64,000 nucleotides of DNA from Lactifluus volemus (Eukaryota; Basidiomycota; Agaricomycetes; Russulales; Russulaceae): the NCBI GenBank assembly GCA_022376515.1, contig WTXI01000076.1, positions 62,001 through 126,000 on the forward strand. The letters are read 5' to 3'. The notes under the pieces were generated by a model. That model was not told where the DNA came from, made no database searches, and was given only the letters and a program-made list of their open reading frames with translations. This document shows, piece by piece, positions 44,769 through 57,600 of this stretch (position 1 is the first letter of the stretch; each line of letters begins with the position of its first letter). The position numbers and the translations under genes were made by a program.

Positions 44769-47700
44769 ATGAGTTCGATGGCGTCTACGACAACAACATC
44801 TGGCTTCCCCATTATCATCGACGCTGCTTTACAAGAGTATACCAAGCAGACGGGGATCGATCTTACCCAGAACCCATTCGCTCTCAAAATCCAACACTCC
44901 GATTCTCCCGATGGCGTCCTAGGGCTATTCCAAGAGCGAGAGAAGGAGTTTAAGGAATATCGAGATGGAAATCGCAACCTCTTCAATTGCCTCAAACCAG
45001 TAGTGCAGGTATTGCATGCGCTCTCTGGTGTCCTTGGCGAGACGATTAGCATTGTGAGCCTCACGAGCTTCATTTGCCTCATGTCCTTGTTTATTAATTC
45101 CTTCTCCAGCCATTTCCACCATCAAAAGCAATCTTCGTTGGAATTGATGTTCTCCTCGCTGTACGCCCCCTCCATTATCGCTTCCGGTCTGACCCTTCTG
45201 ACATGTCACTACTTCAGGCCGCTAGTGGCGTTAGTTCGAGTTATGACGCTCTAGAAGATCTATTTCAATGTGTTCAGAATTTTCTTCAACGTCTACATGT
45301 TTATACCCAAATTCCTTTCCCCCCCGCGATGACAAATATACTCGTGAAGATTATGGTTCAAGTACTCTCAGTGCTTGGCTTGGCAACAAAGCAAATCAAG
45401 CAGGGACGTTTCAGTGCGTATGCCCTTCCTCAACATACTTCACGTGTAGTTGAATCTGCAGCAGAGAAATTCGCGAAGAAGCTGTTCGGCGAGAGCGATA
45501 TCGAAGCTGTATTACAGAGGCTGGACCGTCTTACCCACGAGGAGGCTCGGATGACCGTTGCCCAGACGTTAGAGGTCGTCCATGGTCTTATGTGTAATCT
45601 GAAGGTCGTCATGGACGGTGCGTGGTCCTTCTTGACTCGTTACAAGAATTGGACGGGACTATTCTGTTGTAGATGGCAAGGCATCGACTAGCGATATACG
45701 AAAGGCCCTTGGTATGTTCTTTGTGCGCCCGTGAATTCGTGTAGACTGGACTGAGGACCGATCTAGTCAGTATGCAAGAGACATCTAGTAAGATAAATAG
45801 GATGGAACGTTCGTCATCATCCGGATCTACAATTTTCGTCTTCGAGGTTGACACTAGACTGAAGGTGACCAATTACAAAAGGATGTGCGAAACTGGCTCT
45901 CTCCCCCAAATCATTCGACAAACCACAACATCGCACGTCGAGCTCACCAGAGCGGGACGGCAACTTGGTTCTTGGAGGGGAGTATTATTTCTGAGTGGAA
46001 AGAAAGAGGGTCCTTGCTATGGATACATGGAAAACGTATGGTTTCCTCAACACTGTGCGTTCAGACTTCTAACCACGTTTTGGTCTATCAGCTGGGTCTG
46101 GTAAAAGTATACTCTTGTACGTGTTGATGAATTGTGTTTCACATTGATCTGCAGCCACTGAGTTGCCGACCAGATCCGAGATTATCGAAGACGTCGCAGG
46201 CTTGCGCGCAGCTGGGTTGGCATCCATGGCATATTATTATTTCGATTTCAGAGACGCCAAGAAGCAGAATCGCCATGGCCTACTTTCCTCTCTCCTCACC
46301 CAGCTCTCTGCCCAGTCAAATCCATACTACGACATAGTCTCCCGGCTGTATGCGGCACACGACAGTGGCATCCAAGATCCCGCAGATCATACACTCACGC
46401 AGAGTTTAAAGGAAATGCTGGAACTCTCCGGACATGGACCGATATACATCATAATAGACGCTTTGGACGAATGTCCGGATGTCTCTGGCGCACCAACGTC
46501 ACGCGAAGAAGTGCTCGAACTTGTGGAGGAGCTCGTCAATCTGGAACTTCCGAATGTTCACATTTGTGTTACTAGTCGCCCCGAATTCGACATCCGAGCC
46601 GTCCTCGAGCCCTTGACAACACTTCGAGTGTCTCTTCACGAGGAAAGTGGACAGAAGCAAGACATCATGGATTACGTAACGAACTTCGTAAAGTCGGACC
46701 GAAAGATGCGGAGCTGGAGAGAGCAGGATAAGCAACTGGTCATCGATGTCCTTTCAGAAAAGGCAGACGGGATGTAAGTCACCACATTCTAATGCGTCAC
46801 TTGGGTTTACTTATTGTGTGATACAGGTTTCGATGGGTGTATTGCCAACTGGAATCCCTGCGTCGAAATCTACCTGCGAGTATCCAGGGTGCCCTCGACC
46901 AGTTGCCCAAGACTTTGGACGAAACATACAGACACGCCTTATTTTCCATCGAGGAAGAGAAACGTGAATATGCTCAACGTCTCTTCAAGTGTCTCACCGT
47001 ATCGATCCGCCCCTTGCACGTCGCCGAACTCGCCGACATTCTTGCCATACGGTTCGAGCCTGGTTCGCTTCCGGAGTATGACGTAGGATGGCGCTTAAGC
47101 GATGCAGAGGAAGCCGTTCTCTCTGTTGGCTCGAGCTTGATATCAGTGGTCAATGTCGATGGCTCCAAAGTCGTACAGTTCTCCCACTTCTCGGTTAAAG
47201 AGTTCTTGACCTCTGATCACCTCGGGGACGACCTTTCCGGGTATCACATCCTTCCCGGTCCTGCACATACCATTCTCTCGAAGGCATGCCTGAGCATCCT
47301 GCTCAAGCTTGACGACCGCATTGACAAAGCGACGATCGAGAATTTGCCATTGGCAGAGTATGCTGCTCGGCATTGGGTCGAACATGCTCAATTTGATGAT
47401 GTATCATCATCGATACAAGATGAAATGCAGCACCTGTTTGACCCCGAGAAATCCCATTTTTCAGCATGGGTGTGGGTTTTCAATATAGATCGTCCTTGGA
47501 GACAACACATGTCGACGATACATCCGACTCCTCCAGAAGCGACACCCCTATACTACGCGATATTATGTGGATTCCATGACATTGCGCAGCACCTTCTCGC
47601 TGCTCATCAGTTAGATGTAAATGCGAGGGGTCATTGTCGGATGAGCCCACTGCACGCCGCGGTAATCACAAGAAATATGAAGGTCGCAGGGTTGCTGCTA

Positions 47701-49461
47701 CAGCATGGTGCTGAAGTAGATGTCCGGGATGAAGATGGCGATACTCCCTTGCACCGGGCATCACGAGGGGGGAACACTGATATCGCACGGTTCCTTCTGG
47801 AGAATAATGCTGATGTCAACGCACGGGATAGGGAAGCCGGCCTTCCACTTCACTGGGCATCAACGCAGGGACAACTAGAAATGGTTAGTCTGCTGCTCCA
47901 GCACGGCGCAATTGTGGACTGTTATGATGAAGACGGCATGACCCCTCTGCACTGCGCGGCGCATTCGGGACATCTGGATATTTCTCTGTTATTGCTAGAC
48001 CGGGACGTGGACGTGGACGTACAGGACAGCCAGGGTCGGACCCCGCTACACTTGCTTTCATCCCGTGGGTACATTGAGGTCGCCAAGTTGCTCATCCAGC
48101 GTGGTGCAGCTGTTGATAGCCGGAATGATAAGAAAGAAACTCCCTTGGACCGCGCCTCATGGAATGGCCACCTCGATATCGTACGGCTCTTGATCGAGAA
48201 CGGCGCGAACGTATCTTCCAGATCCAACAGGGGCGAGACTCCGTTTCACTCGGCATCACTCGGCGGGCACCTTCATGTTGTCGAGTTCCTACTTCGTTGT
48301 GATATCAATCACGATGTCGGCGTTCAGAATGCGAACGGACAGACCGCATTGATCCTAGCATCCGGCGGAGGGAAACTTGAAGTTGTGCGCTTCTTAATCG
48401 ATCAAGGAGCAGACTTGAATTCCCGGTGCGAGGATTCATCGGTCGCGTTACACTACGCAGCTCAAGAGGGTCACCTTGACGTCGTACAGCTGCTTCTAGA
48501 CCGCGGTGAAGACGTGAATATACAGGACGACGACCTTTGTACTCCGCTGCATATAGCTTCGCAGCATGGGCATATCCAAGTGGCACAATTGGTAGTTGAA
48601 CGTGGGGCAATTGTCGATTCTTGTAATGATCTACGGAAAACACCGCTTGACTTGGCAGCTAGAAGTGGGCAAGCCGAAGTCGTACACTTCCTACTCGAGT
48701 CAGGAGCGAATGTACATGCGATGGATGAAGCTGGCTGGACTCCGTTACACACAGCATCATGGTATGGCCATCTCAAGATCATCATGTTGTTGCTCAGTCG
48801 AGGTGCGGATCTCGACTCACGGAATCGCGCCAATGAGATTGCCGCAGATTTGGCATCGGAGAATTCTAAGCCCAAGGTCGCAGGCTTTTTGGTCAAGTGC
48901 AAAGGAGACGAGAATTTTCGGAATGGGATATGCTCAACTGGATTGGATATAATGGTGCACGACACTGATGAAGAGGACATTACGGAACCAACTTCACTAC
49001 ATGCTGCGGCCGCAGAGGGCAAACTTGGCGTTGTGCAGTCGCTTCTTGTACGTGGGGCAGATGTCAATGCACGAAATGCAGAACATCAAACTCTACTACA
49101 ACTGGCAACAGAATGGGGGCACTTCGATATGGTGCACTTACTGATTGAGCGCGGCGCGGAGGTGGATTCACGGGGCAGTGATGGGTCGACCCCGTTACAC
49201 TTGGCATCGGAAAATGGGTACACTGATGTGGCGCGGTTGTTGATTGATCACGGTGCGGATGTGAATGCCAGGGACGAAGATAATTGGGCTCCCATTCATA
49301 TCTCAGCAGCCATGGGACAGTTCTACGTTGTAGAATTGCTGCTTGCACGAGGTGCGAACCCGCATTATCTCACCGATGACGGTCGATCCGCATTCCAATT
49401 GGCGAGAGCAAAAGGACGCCGTGAAATTGTACACCTACTCAGAGAGCAAGATGCAAAGTAA
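44769..49461 (+). CDS. NLR-D: Goodbye-NACHT-ankyrin receptor
   Basis: Model: join(44769..45053,45110..45160,45218..45413,45465..45617,45673..45711,45767..45808,45865..46035,46092..46116,46174..46773,46827..49461), 1398 aa, one open frame and the same exon sizes as C throughout. The Goodbye-like domain starts MSSMASTTTTSGF. P-loop GKPGSGKS lies at 311-318, with Walker B IIIDALDE and ICVTSRPEFDI behind it. About 19 ankyrin repeats end in LLREQDAK. Differences from C are scattered substitutions, concentrated in the ankyrin finger positions (DSQGRTPLHLLSSRG against DSKGWTPLHFVSSKG in C), which would face a ligand. All splice sites are GT-AG. Predicted role as for C. Confidence 0.9.
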
Positions 49462-51055
49462 GCATAGCACTTACTAGCAAGGTGCGATGAATCATCGTAT
49501 GGGCGCTGATTTGAGGGCTAACTTGAATCGCTTAGTCCACAGCGGCACACTGGCATCCACCGTGATGCCTCAGTTACTCTGTGTTTTCCGCTATCCCCAT
49601 CCACCTTCCAGACTTGCACTTCAAATTGTGCGCCGTTAACGGTTACTATACTTTCTACCTAGCGTTGCTGAGTAGTTGTACTTTGTGGTTTTACTATCGC
49701 TCTCAGGCTTCTACTTTACTCATTCGTTGACCGTGGTCATGCATATATACTCCTAGCCCGCCGTTCATATAACCGTGTTGCGTTCTCTCGTCTTAGTTTC
49801 TGTATGACCCTTCCTTGGTATCCCGGAACGCCTCTGAACGATTCGAAGCCTTGCGTTGCTATATTCTACTTTTTAACTCGATTTACTTTGTTTGTTTGAA
49901 TTCCATTGAAATTAATGAGAACGCATTATTATAATCGCTGTTAAGACACCAAACGTTCCGCACAAACAACCAGGCCCTCCAGTCGCGCGCGCCCACGCGC
50001 GAGGGTTTCATGTATGGGTTGAGCGCATTGTCGGGAATCGAAAGCAGTGCGTAGTAGCTCCGCGGCGAGGACGATGTGTGCGGAAGAACTGTGATGGTGA
50101 GATGGGAGATAATATTGTAGATGATAGTGTTTTCCAGTGGATGAAAACAAAAGATTCTTGTGCGCAGCGGTAAGAAAGGAAGTTCAGAGAGGGGGCATCT
50201 CCGTCGCGACGAGGAAGCACGGGGCAGTAGTTATTTTTTTGCGAAGACGTCAATGTATTTTGGTGATTTACCGTATAAGTACAAAAACGTATCGTCGGGC
50301 GGCGTGAGCCGAATACGGTAGAGAGATAAACGGAGAAAGGGGGGGTGGTGGTTCGACCCTTTCTCGTCGGTGCCGCCGGTACTACCAAAAGGTTTTTTTT
50401 GCTTCTATCGCGTTCGCGAGACGCCAGCGCACATCGTCGGCGGAGGGCGAGCTACTACAGTAGTACCAAGTAGCACAAAAAAAATTGTCATGACCAATTT
50501 TTTGTTTTTCAAGAACAGGAGTCTACACGGGTTCTTTCAAGGGTTTCCCCCGCGGGATAGGTTTCATATACAGAAATATACATCATAATTAGGATGGAAA
50601 GTTTAAAGAATGGACATATGGTGGAGTTCTCGCCGGAGTACCGTGCCAGTGGACGGCTTGACGTTTTTTGGGGGGCAAGGCTGTGAAGGCCGCGCCGCGC
50701 CGCGCGACGTTATTAATAAAAGGGAGTACTGTAGTACAGTATGGTGGGTTTTGTTCGCCCCCGTAGTTGTCGTAGGGATGGGTGTGTCAAGGTTAAAAAC
50801 AAACGATAGGTATGGGAATAAAAGTCTCTTCGCTCACTTGGTACTATCCATCTTTTTTCTCACACAACTCATGGTGAAACAGGTCATCCGTGGGAACGCC
50901 GGGGTGACCTTTTTTTTGCTTAAAAGGGACATGCCTCTCCTTTGCTCGCTTCCCGTCTGGGCACGATGAGTTAATTTTAGAGTTGTGGGGAAAGCTTGGG
51001 TGTTTGCGATAATGGTCATACCACCTAAAATAGGATTACATATACGGGGAAACCC
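49462..51055. other. 3' flank of NLR-D up to the LINE
   Basis: Second copy of the non-coding block seen at 39664-41272, near-identical over long stretches, including the GGCCGCGCCGCGCCGCGCGA and AGTACTGTAGTACAGTA landmarks near 50690-50742. No gene is supported. Confidence 0.6.
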
Positions 51056-53275
51056 TTTTTTTTTCCAAGTCTACATTTATATTCCGCAACATGTGGCTAT
51101 GACAAAGACGTAGTCCCCGGGGTGGGATAGTAAAGGCGGCTGGGGAAGTAAGGAGCGTAGTGCTGTACTCAACGTTTTCGTGGTTGTGTGGTGGGGGAAG
51201 TCTATAGTAGGGTTTACAAGTACACTAATTACCATATACTCCGGCAGGGGGATCTGTCCCGGGTCCCAGACTTGCCTCGGGAGCATGCAGGCGCGGGTCG
51301 ATTTGATGAACGGACTCACAGCCTTTCCTCCTTGGGCCGTGCTCACTAGGATGGGGAGTGAGAGATCGCGATCCACTGGCTGGAGGATGACGCGACGGGC
51401 GTCATCATAGAGTGGGCAGGCCGCGATGACGTCTTCGACAGTTTGCATGGGTGCCCTGCAGGGGCAGCTTGTGGGGAGGTCTGGGCGGAATTTGGCCGTG
51501 TACGACCCGATGAAGGCATGGCCCATAATGAGCCTGACGAGGGTGGAGAAGACCGCCCTCTCGTGTCCCTTCGATCCTTGCATTACCGGCAGGATTTTGC
51601 CGTTCGGTGGTGTGGGGAGGGCAATGTAAGTTTGAGAGTGGTCGTTGTTGTTCAGCCAGCAGTTGGCACATGTGTCGATTGCTGAGGCTTTGGCTTCGCG
51701 ACGTAGGTAGCTGATGGTGTGCGGTTCATGGTGGTTGGGCGGGAGCGGCCGCGGCCACGCGGGGCGATCGTGTTTGTAAGAGCCGTGTAGCGAGCGGTCT
51801 TGTGGTGCCTGGATTTTGAGGTTCCTGTTTAAGGAAAGGAGAATGTCAGCCTTCTGTCTGAACGAGAGAGAGAAGGGTTGGCCTGGGTGAGGGCAAGGCT
51901 TGGAGATGGCAGTGGAGTCAGGGGAGATGAGGAGGAGGTGGGTAGTAGGGAATAGTAAGGATAAGTTGGGCGAGTGAGATACCGGTGTCAAGGGCTGCGA
52001 ACTCGGTGTCGAGCGCCACAACCGTAAGCCCTAGGAGGCGCTCGGAGTGGCGGATTTCTCTGCCGTTGGCGCAGGCCACGGCAGCCACGATACTGATAGG
52101 GTGTTGTCTTCTCTGTCGGCATTAGTGAGGGCACCTCGGCAGAAGATCGCCATGTCACTGGGGGCCATTTTCGGCATTGAGGGAGGTAACCCAGCGTTTT
52201 TGGTCTTCTCCGTGGTGGACTTGGGGGGCCTGGGTGAGTCGGTCATCCCATCTGCGCAGGTTCCACGGCGCGAGGGCATGCGGGAGAAGGCGGTGACAGC
52301 TAGTTCTGTTAGGTGAGAGGGGGCAGGGCAGTTACGGGCAGGGAGGCATGGGAGCGGGAGGTCTACTTCTGTGGCACTGCTCCAGTCACGGCCTAGGCAT
52401 TTGAGGAGTTGGCTGCTGCATGGGAGGCGGTATAATCTGAGGGTAGAGTTCTTTATCAGCAGTTCAACACAGATGTCAATGGGATAGATAGCCATGAGTT
52501 GGTGGAATGGCTCACATGGGGCTGTTCTGAAGGCACCAGATACGATGCGAATGACTTCATTTGACAAGGACTACTTGGCCCTTGTACCAGGCATATGGCC
52601 AGGCGCCACCTGGCAAAGTCGAGACCTCTGACTGAGTTTCCGAGGAGTTGGAGTGACATGAGAGTGGACTTGACACGGTTGGCAATGACGGAAATGTGTT
52701 GCTTCCACTGGAGTTTAAAATCGATGTGGAAGCCTAGATAGCGGACGGAGTTAGTAGCATCAATTCTATAATAGGTGAGTCGGGCGCACAGCTAGTGAGC
52801 GGGGACAGGCGAAATAAATGAGCTCGGTTTTTTCAGGCTCGATACCAAGTCCCGATCACATGAGCCATTCTTCGCAACTCGGTGTAGGGCCTGTAGGGCC
52901 GAGCGGAGGCGGTGGCTGACGGAGTCGTATGATGCGGCACACGCAAAGATAAGGCCATCGTCCACATACATGGAGAGGCTCGAGTTGTTCCACTGGTGTG
53001 AGAAGGAGGGGGTAGGTGTAGATGATGGAGAGGACTGGAGACATGGGGGAGCTTTGCGGGGCGCCAACCATGATGGAGATGGGATCGGAGACGAAGCCGT
53101 TGAAGCGGAGTTTGACAGAGCGATCTGATAGAAAGGACCTGAGCCATGAGGTCAGTTTGAGGGGGAAGTCTAGTGACTGGAAGACATGGATAAGTGGGTT
53201 GTGGATAATCGAAGAGGAGGGCTACACTAGGTTGTTGCCCCAGGCCACCGAGATGTCATGCATGTCATGGGTAAG
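51056..53275 (-). mobile_element. 5'-truncated LINE, copy 2
   Basis: Same element and position as copy 1. The C-terminal 314 codons (51077-52021) are one open frame covering the second half of the RNase H-like segment and the CPCRAP...CP knuckle, and end GDYVFVIATCCGI at a stop. A plus-strand T9 (51056-51064), the poly(A) tail, follows 12 bp later. The RT part (GAPQSSP instead of GAPQGSP; YVDD at 52957-52968) has a small deletion near the IHQWNNS codons, frameshifts and loss of about 30 bases of the LTYGVQLWY region. It is non-autonomous. Confidence 0.88.
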
Positions 53276-54620
53276 GGCTGGGAACGCCTGGTAAGCCGGG
53301 CCGGGCCTGTCCCTGCCCATTGCCGTGCTGTCTCACCCGTCCCAGTGCTGACATGCGCTGACAGGCCATTTCGACGATGCTTCCATTCGTTATCTCCTCT
53401 GTGTGCCAGACTCGGAGTCTACTCTAGGCTATAGACATATTTCCATACTGTCCCCAACAGGAGATGATGTCAAGAATGATGTCCTATCAGTGTGATTCAC
53501 CTCAACCCATTTCTTCTTTCATGTTTTCTCTTCTAGGTGCGGAAAAAGCCCGCTTTGGCGTGCTCTGGGTATACAGTACTCAAATGCGCGCAGTAGCAAT
53601 TGACTGGAATCTGGAGCAGGAGTAGAGTACTGTATGTGCTCTTAAGTGTGGTGCGTTCCGCTTTTTCATTCCATGTTATTAGTATTGACTAGTTCCGCTG
53701 GGCCCACGTAGGTGTACTGCTGTAGTGATACTAGGATGTGAGAATGGCGTTGCGGGACATTTTAGACGAGAGAAGGATGCAGGAGCTCAGACCTGAAACA
53801 AATTTGCGATCCTTTTGCATCCTTTTGGACCTCCTGGTGTTCAACGATGATTTTGATTTCGAAAATTCACCATCACCTCGGCCGATATCCTGCACACCCA
53901 TCCTCGACTTCAAGTCACGCGTACTTTTGTCCAGGCTTCTTCCATGGGTGAATCCTGCTACCCATGTAACCGTAATAGCATTGACCTCCGAGTATCCCTT
54001 GTCCAGACACACGTACTGAGTTCCTTCGATCCCGGGACAGGTGACCTCTCGTGTGCCGAGGACGTACGGGAAGAGGTGAGCAGACAAAACGAGTAGAGTA
54101 CTGAAAGTGATATGATAAGGAAGGATTTTAGTCTCGCTATCGGTGATGTGCGCGTTTCAGAGAGCATGTATATTCGCGACACATACTCTTTGAAAAGAGC
54201 AAGTTGCTCGATGTGGTGCCTGGTATCTATGGATGGACAAATTTAAAAGATATTTTGTTTCTATGGTAGCACCGTGGATCATGGAGCAGGAGGTGACCCC
54301 AGCTAGAAACGATGTCGATAGCCAGTTATCGGAGAAAAATGTGTTGATGTACTAATGTCAGGCAGGCTACCAGTGACCCAACTCGACTTCAAGCTTCAAA
54401 TTGATCTATCCTACTCGGACCTCTGAGTGATTTGATATTTTTCAGCGTCTACTTTCGAGGTCACCTGTTCACCAGCATCGCCCTGAGCCCTTTGAGGTCA
54501 ATGAGGCGACACGAGGCAGGCTCAGGCAGCCCATGCGCCCATCTACCATACTCTGAACTCCTTCGCCACTGGCAGTTTTGCTTTCCTATCATTCCTGAAT
54601 AAATCAACCCTCTTACCTAC
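53276..54620. other. Spacer D-E, upstream region of NLR-E
   Basis: B/E-type upstream sequence: it matches the A-B spacer (26100-27699 without the solo LTR) rather than the B-C and C-D spacers. Shared marks are the GCGGGACAT.TTAGACGAGA block near 53752 and AAGGAAGGATTTTAGTCTCG near 54117. Holds the promoter of E. No gene is supported. Confidence 0.6.
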
Positions 54621-57600
54621 ATGAGTTTGATGGCATCTACTTCAACCTTACCTTCCAACTTACCCACTATCATCGACGCTGCCTTAGACGAGTACACCAA
54701 GCAGACAGGGATAAATCTCACACAGCACCCATCCTCTCACAAGATCCATCAATCCGATTCCCCAGATGATATCCTAGCACTTTTCCAACAGCGGGAGAAG
54801 GACTTTAAGGAATATCGAGATGGAAATCGCAAGCTGATAAATTGCCTCAAACCAGTCGTGCAGGTCTTGCATGCGTTCTCTGGTGTCCTTGGCGGGGCGA
54901 TTGGCATTGTGAGCCTCACGCGCTTCATTTCCCCCACGTTATTGTTTATTCATGACTTTTCCAGTCCCATCCACCAGCAAGAATAATCTTTGTTGGAATT
55001 GATGTTCTCCTCCTAGTACGCCCCCTCCATTACCACTTCCGGTCTGATCTTTCTGACATCTCACTTTGTCAGGCTGCTATTGGTGTTAGCTCAAGCTATG
55101 ACGCACTAGAAGATCTATTTCAATGCATTCAGAATTTTCTTCAACGCCTACATGTTTATACCCAAATTCCTCCCACCCCCGCGATGACAAATATACTCGT
55201 GAAGATTATGGTTCAAGTACTCTCAGTTCTTGGCTTGGCAACAAAGCAAATCAAGCAGGGGCGTTTCAGTACGTACCCCCTTCCGCAATATACCTCACCT
55301 GTAGTTGAACGTTCACCAGAGAAATTCGCGAAGAAGCTGCTAGGCGAGAGCGATATCGAAGCTGTGTTACAGAGGCTGGACCGTCTTACCTACGAGGAGG
55401 CTCGCACGACCATTGCCCAGACATTTGAGGTCGTCCATAGTCTTATGGGTAATCTGAAGGTGGTCATGGACGGTGCGTGATCCTTCTTGACTCGTTAAAA
55501 GAATTGGACAGGACTATTTTCGTAGATGGCAAGGCATCGATCAGGGATATACGGGAGTCTCTTGGTATGTCCTTTGTGTGCCCATGAATTCTTGTAGATT
55601 GGACTGAGGACCAATCTAGTCAGTATGCGAGAGACAGCTAGTAAGATAAATAAGATGGAACGTTCGTCATCACCCGGATCTACTATCTTGGTCTTCGAGG
55701 TTGACACTAAATTGAAGGTGACCAATTACAAAAGGATGTGAGAAACTGGCTCTCTCCTCCAAATCCTTCGACAAACCACAAAATCGCACGTCGAGCTCAC
55801 CAGAGCGGGACGGCAACTTGGTTCTTGGAGGGGAGTATTATCTCTGAGTGGAAAGAAAGGGGATCCTTGCTATGGATACATGGAAAACGTATGGTTTCCT
55901 CAACACTGCGCTTTCAGAGTTCTAACCACGTTTTGGTCTATCAGCTGGATCCGGTAAAAGTATACTCATGTACGTCTTGATGAATTGTTGATCTGCAGCC
56001 ACTGAGTTGCCGACCAGGTCCGCGATTGTCGAAGACGTCGCAGGCTCTGGGTTGGCATCCATGGCATATTATTATTTCGATTTCAGAGACGCCAACAAGC
56101 AGAATCGCCATGGCCTACTTTCCTCTCTCATCACCCAGCTCTCCGTCCAGTCCAATCCTTATCATGACGTCCTTTCCCGGCTGTATGCGGCACAAGACAG
56201 TGACATCCAAGATCCCGCCGATGATACACTTACGCATAGTTTAAAGGAAATGCTGAAACTCCCTGGACAGGGACCAGTATACATCATCATAGACGCTTTG
56301 GACGAATGTCCGATTGTCTCAGGCACCCCATCGTCACGCGAAGAAGTGCTCGAACTTGTGGAGGAGCTCGTCAATTTGGAACTTCCGGATGTTTACATTT
56401 GTATTAGTAGCCGCCCCGAATCGGATATCCGAACGGTTCTCGAGCCTTTGACAACACTTCGCGTGTCGCTTCACGAGGAAAGTGGACAGAAGCAAGACAT
56501 CATGGATTACGTAACGAACGTTGTTAATTCGGACCCAAAGATGCGGAGCTGGAGAGAGCAGGATAGGCAACTGGTCATCAAATCCCTTTCAGAAAAGGCA
56601 GACGGAATGTAAGTCACCACATTCTTCATGCGTAACTTGCGGTTACTTATTGGATCATGCAGGTTTCAATGGGTGTATTGCCAATTGGATTCCTTGCGTC
56701 GCAATCTACCTCCGAGTATCCAAAGTGCCCTCCACCGGTTGCCCAAGACTTTGGACGAGACATACAAACACGCATTACTTTCCATTGAGGAGGAGAAACG
56801 TGAATATGCTCAACGTCTCTTCAAGTGCCTCACTGTATCGATCCGCCCCTTGCACGTTGCCGAACTCGCCGACATTCTTGCCATCCGATTCGAGGATGAT
56901 CTGCTTCCAAAGTATGACCTAGGATGGCGTCTACTAAGCGATGCAGAGAAAGTCGTTCTCTCTGTTGGCTCGAGCTTGATATCGGTGGTCAATGTCGATG
57001 GCTCCAAAGTCGTACAGTTCTCCCACTTCTCAGTTAAAGACTTCTTGACCTCTAATCGCCTTGGGGACGACCTTTCCGATTATCGCATCCTTCCCGGCCC
57101 TGCACATACCACCCTCGCACAGGTATGCCTGAGCATCCTGCTCAATCTTGACGACCGCATCGACAAAGCGACGATCGATAATTTGCCATTGGCAGACTAT
57201 GCTGCCCGGCATTGGGTCAAACATGCCCAATTTGATGATGTGACATCGTCGATACAAGAAGAAATGCAGCACCTGTTTGACCCCGAGAAATCCCATTTTT
57301 CGGCATGGGTGTGGGTTTTCAATATAGACCGTCCTTGGGCACAACACATGTCGACGATTCATCCGACTCCTCCAGAAGCGACACCCCTATACTACGCGGT
57401 ATTATGTGGATTCCATGACATTGCGCAGCACCTTCTCGTTGCTCATCAGTTAGATGTCAATGCGAGGGGTGATTGTCGGATGAGCCCACTGCGAGCCGCG
57501 CTAATGACAAGAAATTTGAAGGTCGCAGGGTTGCTGCTACAGCATGGTGCTGAAGTAGATGTCCGAAATGAGGATGGCCGTACTTCTTTGCACTGGGCAT

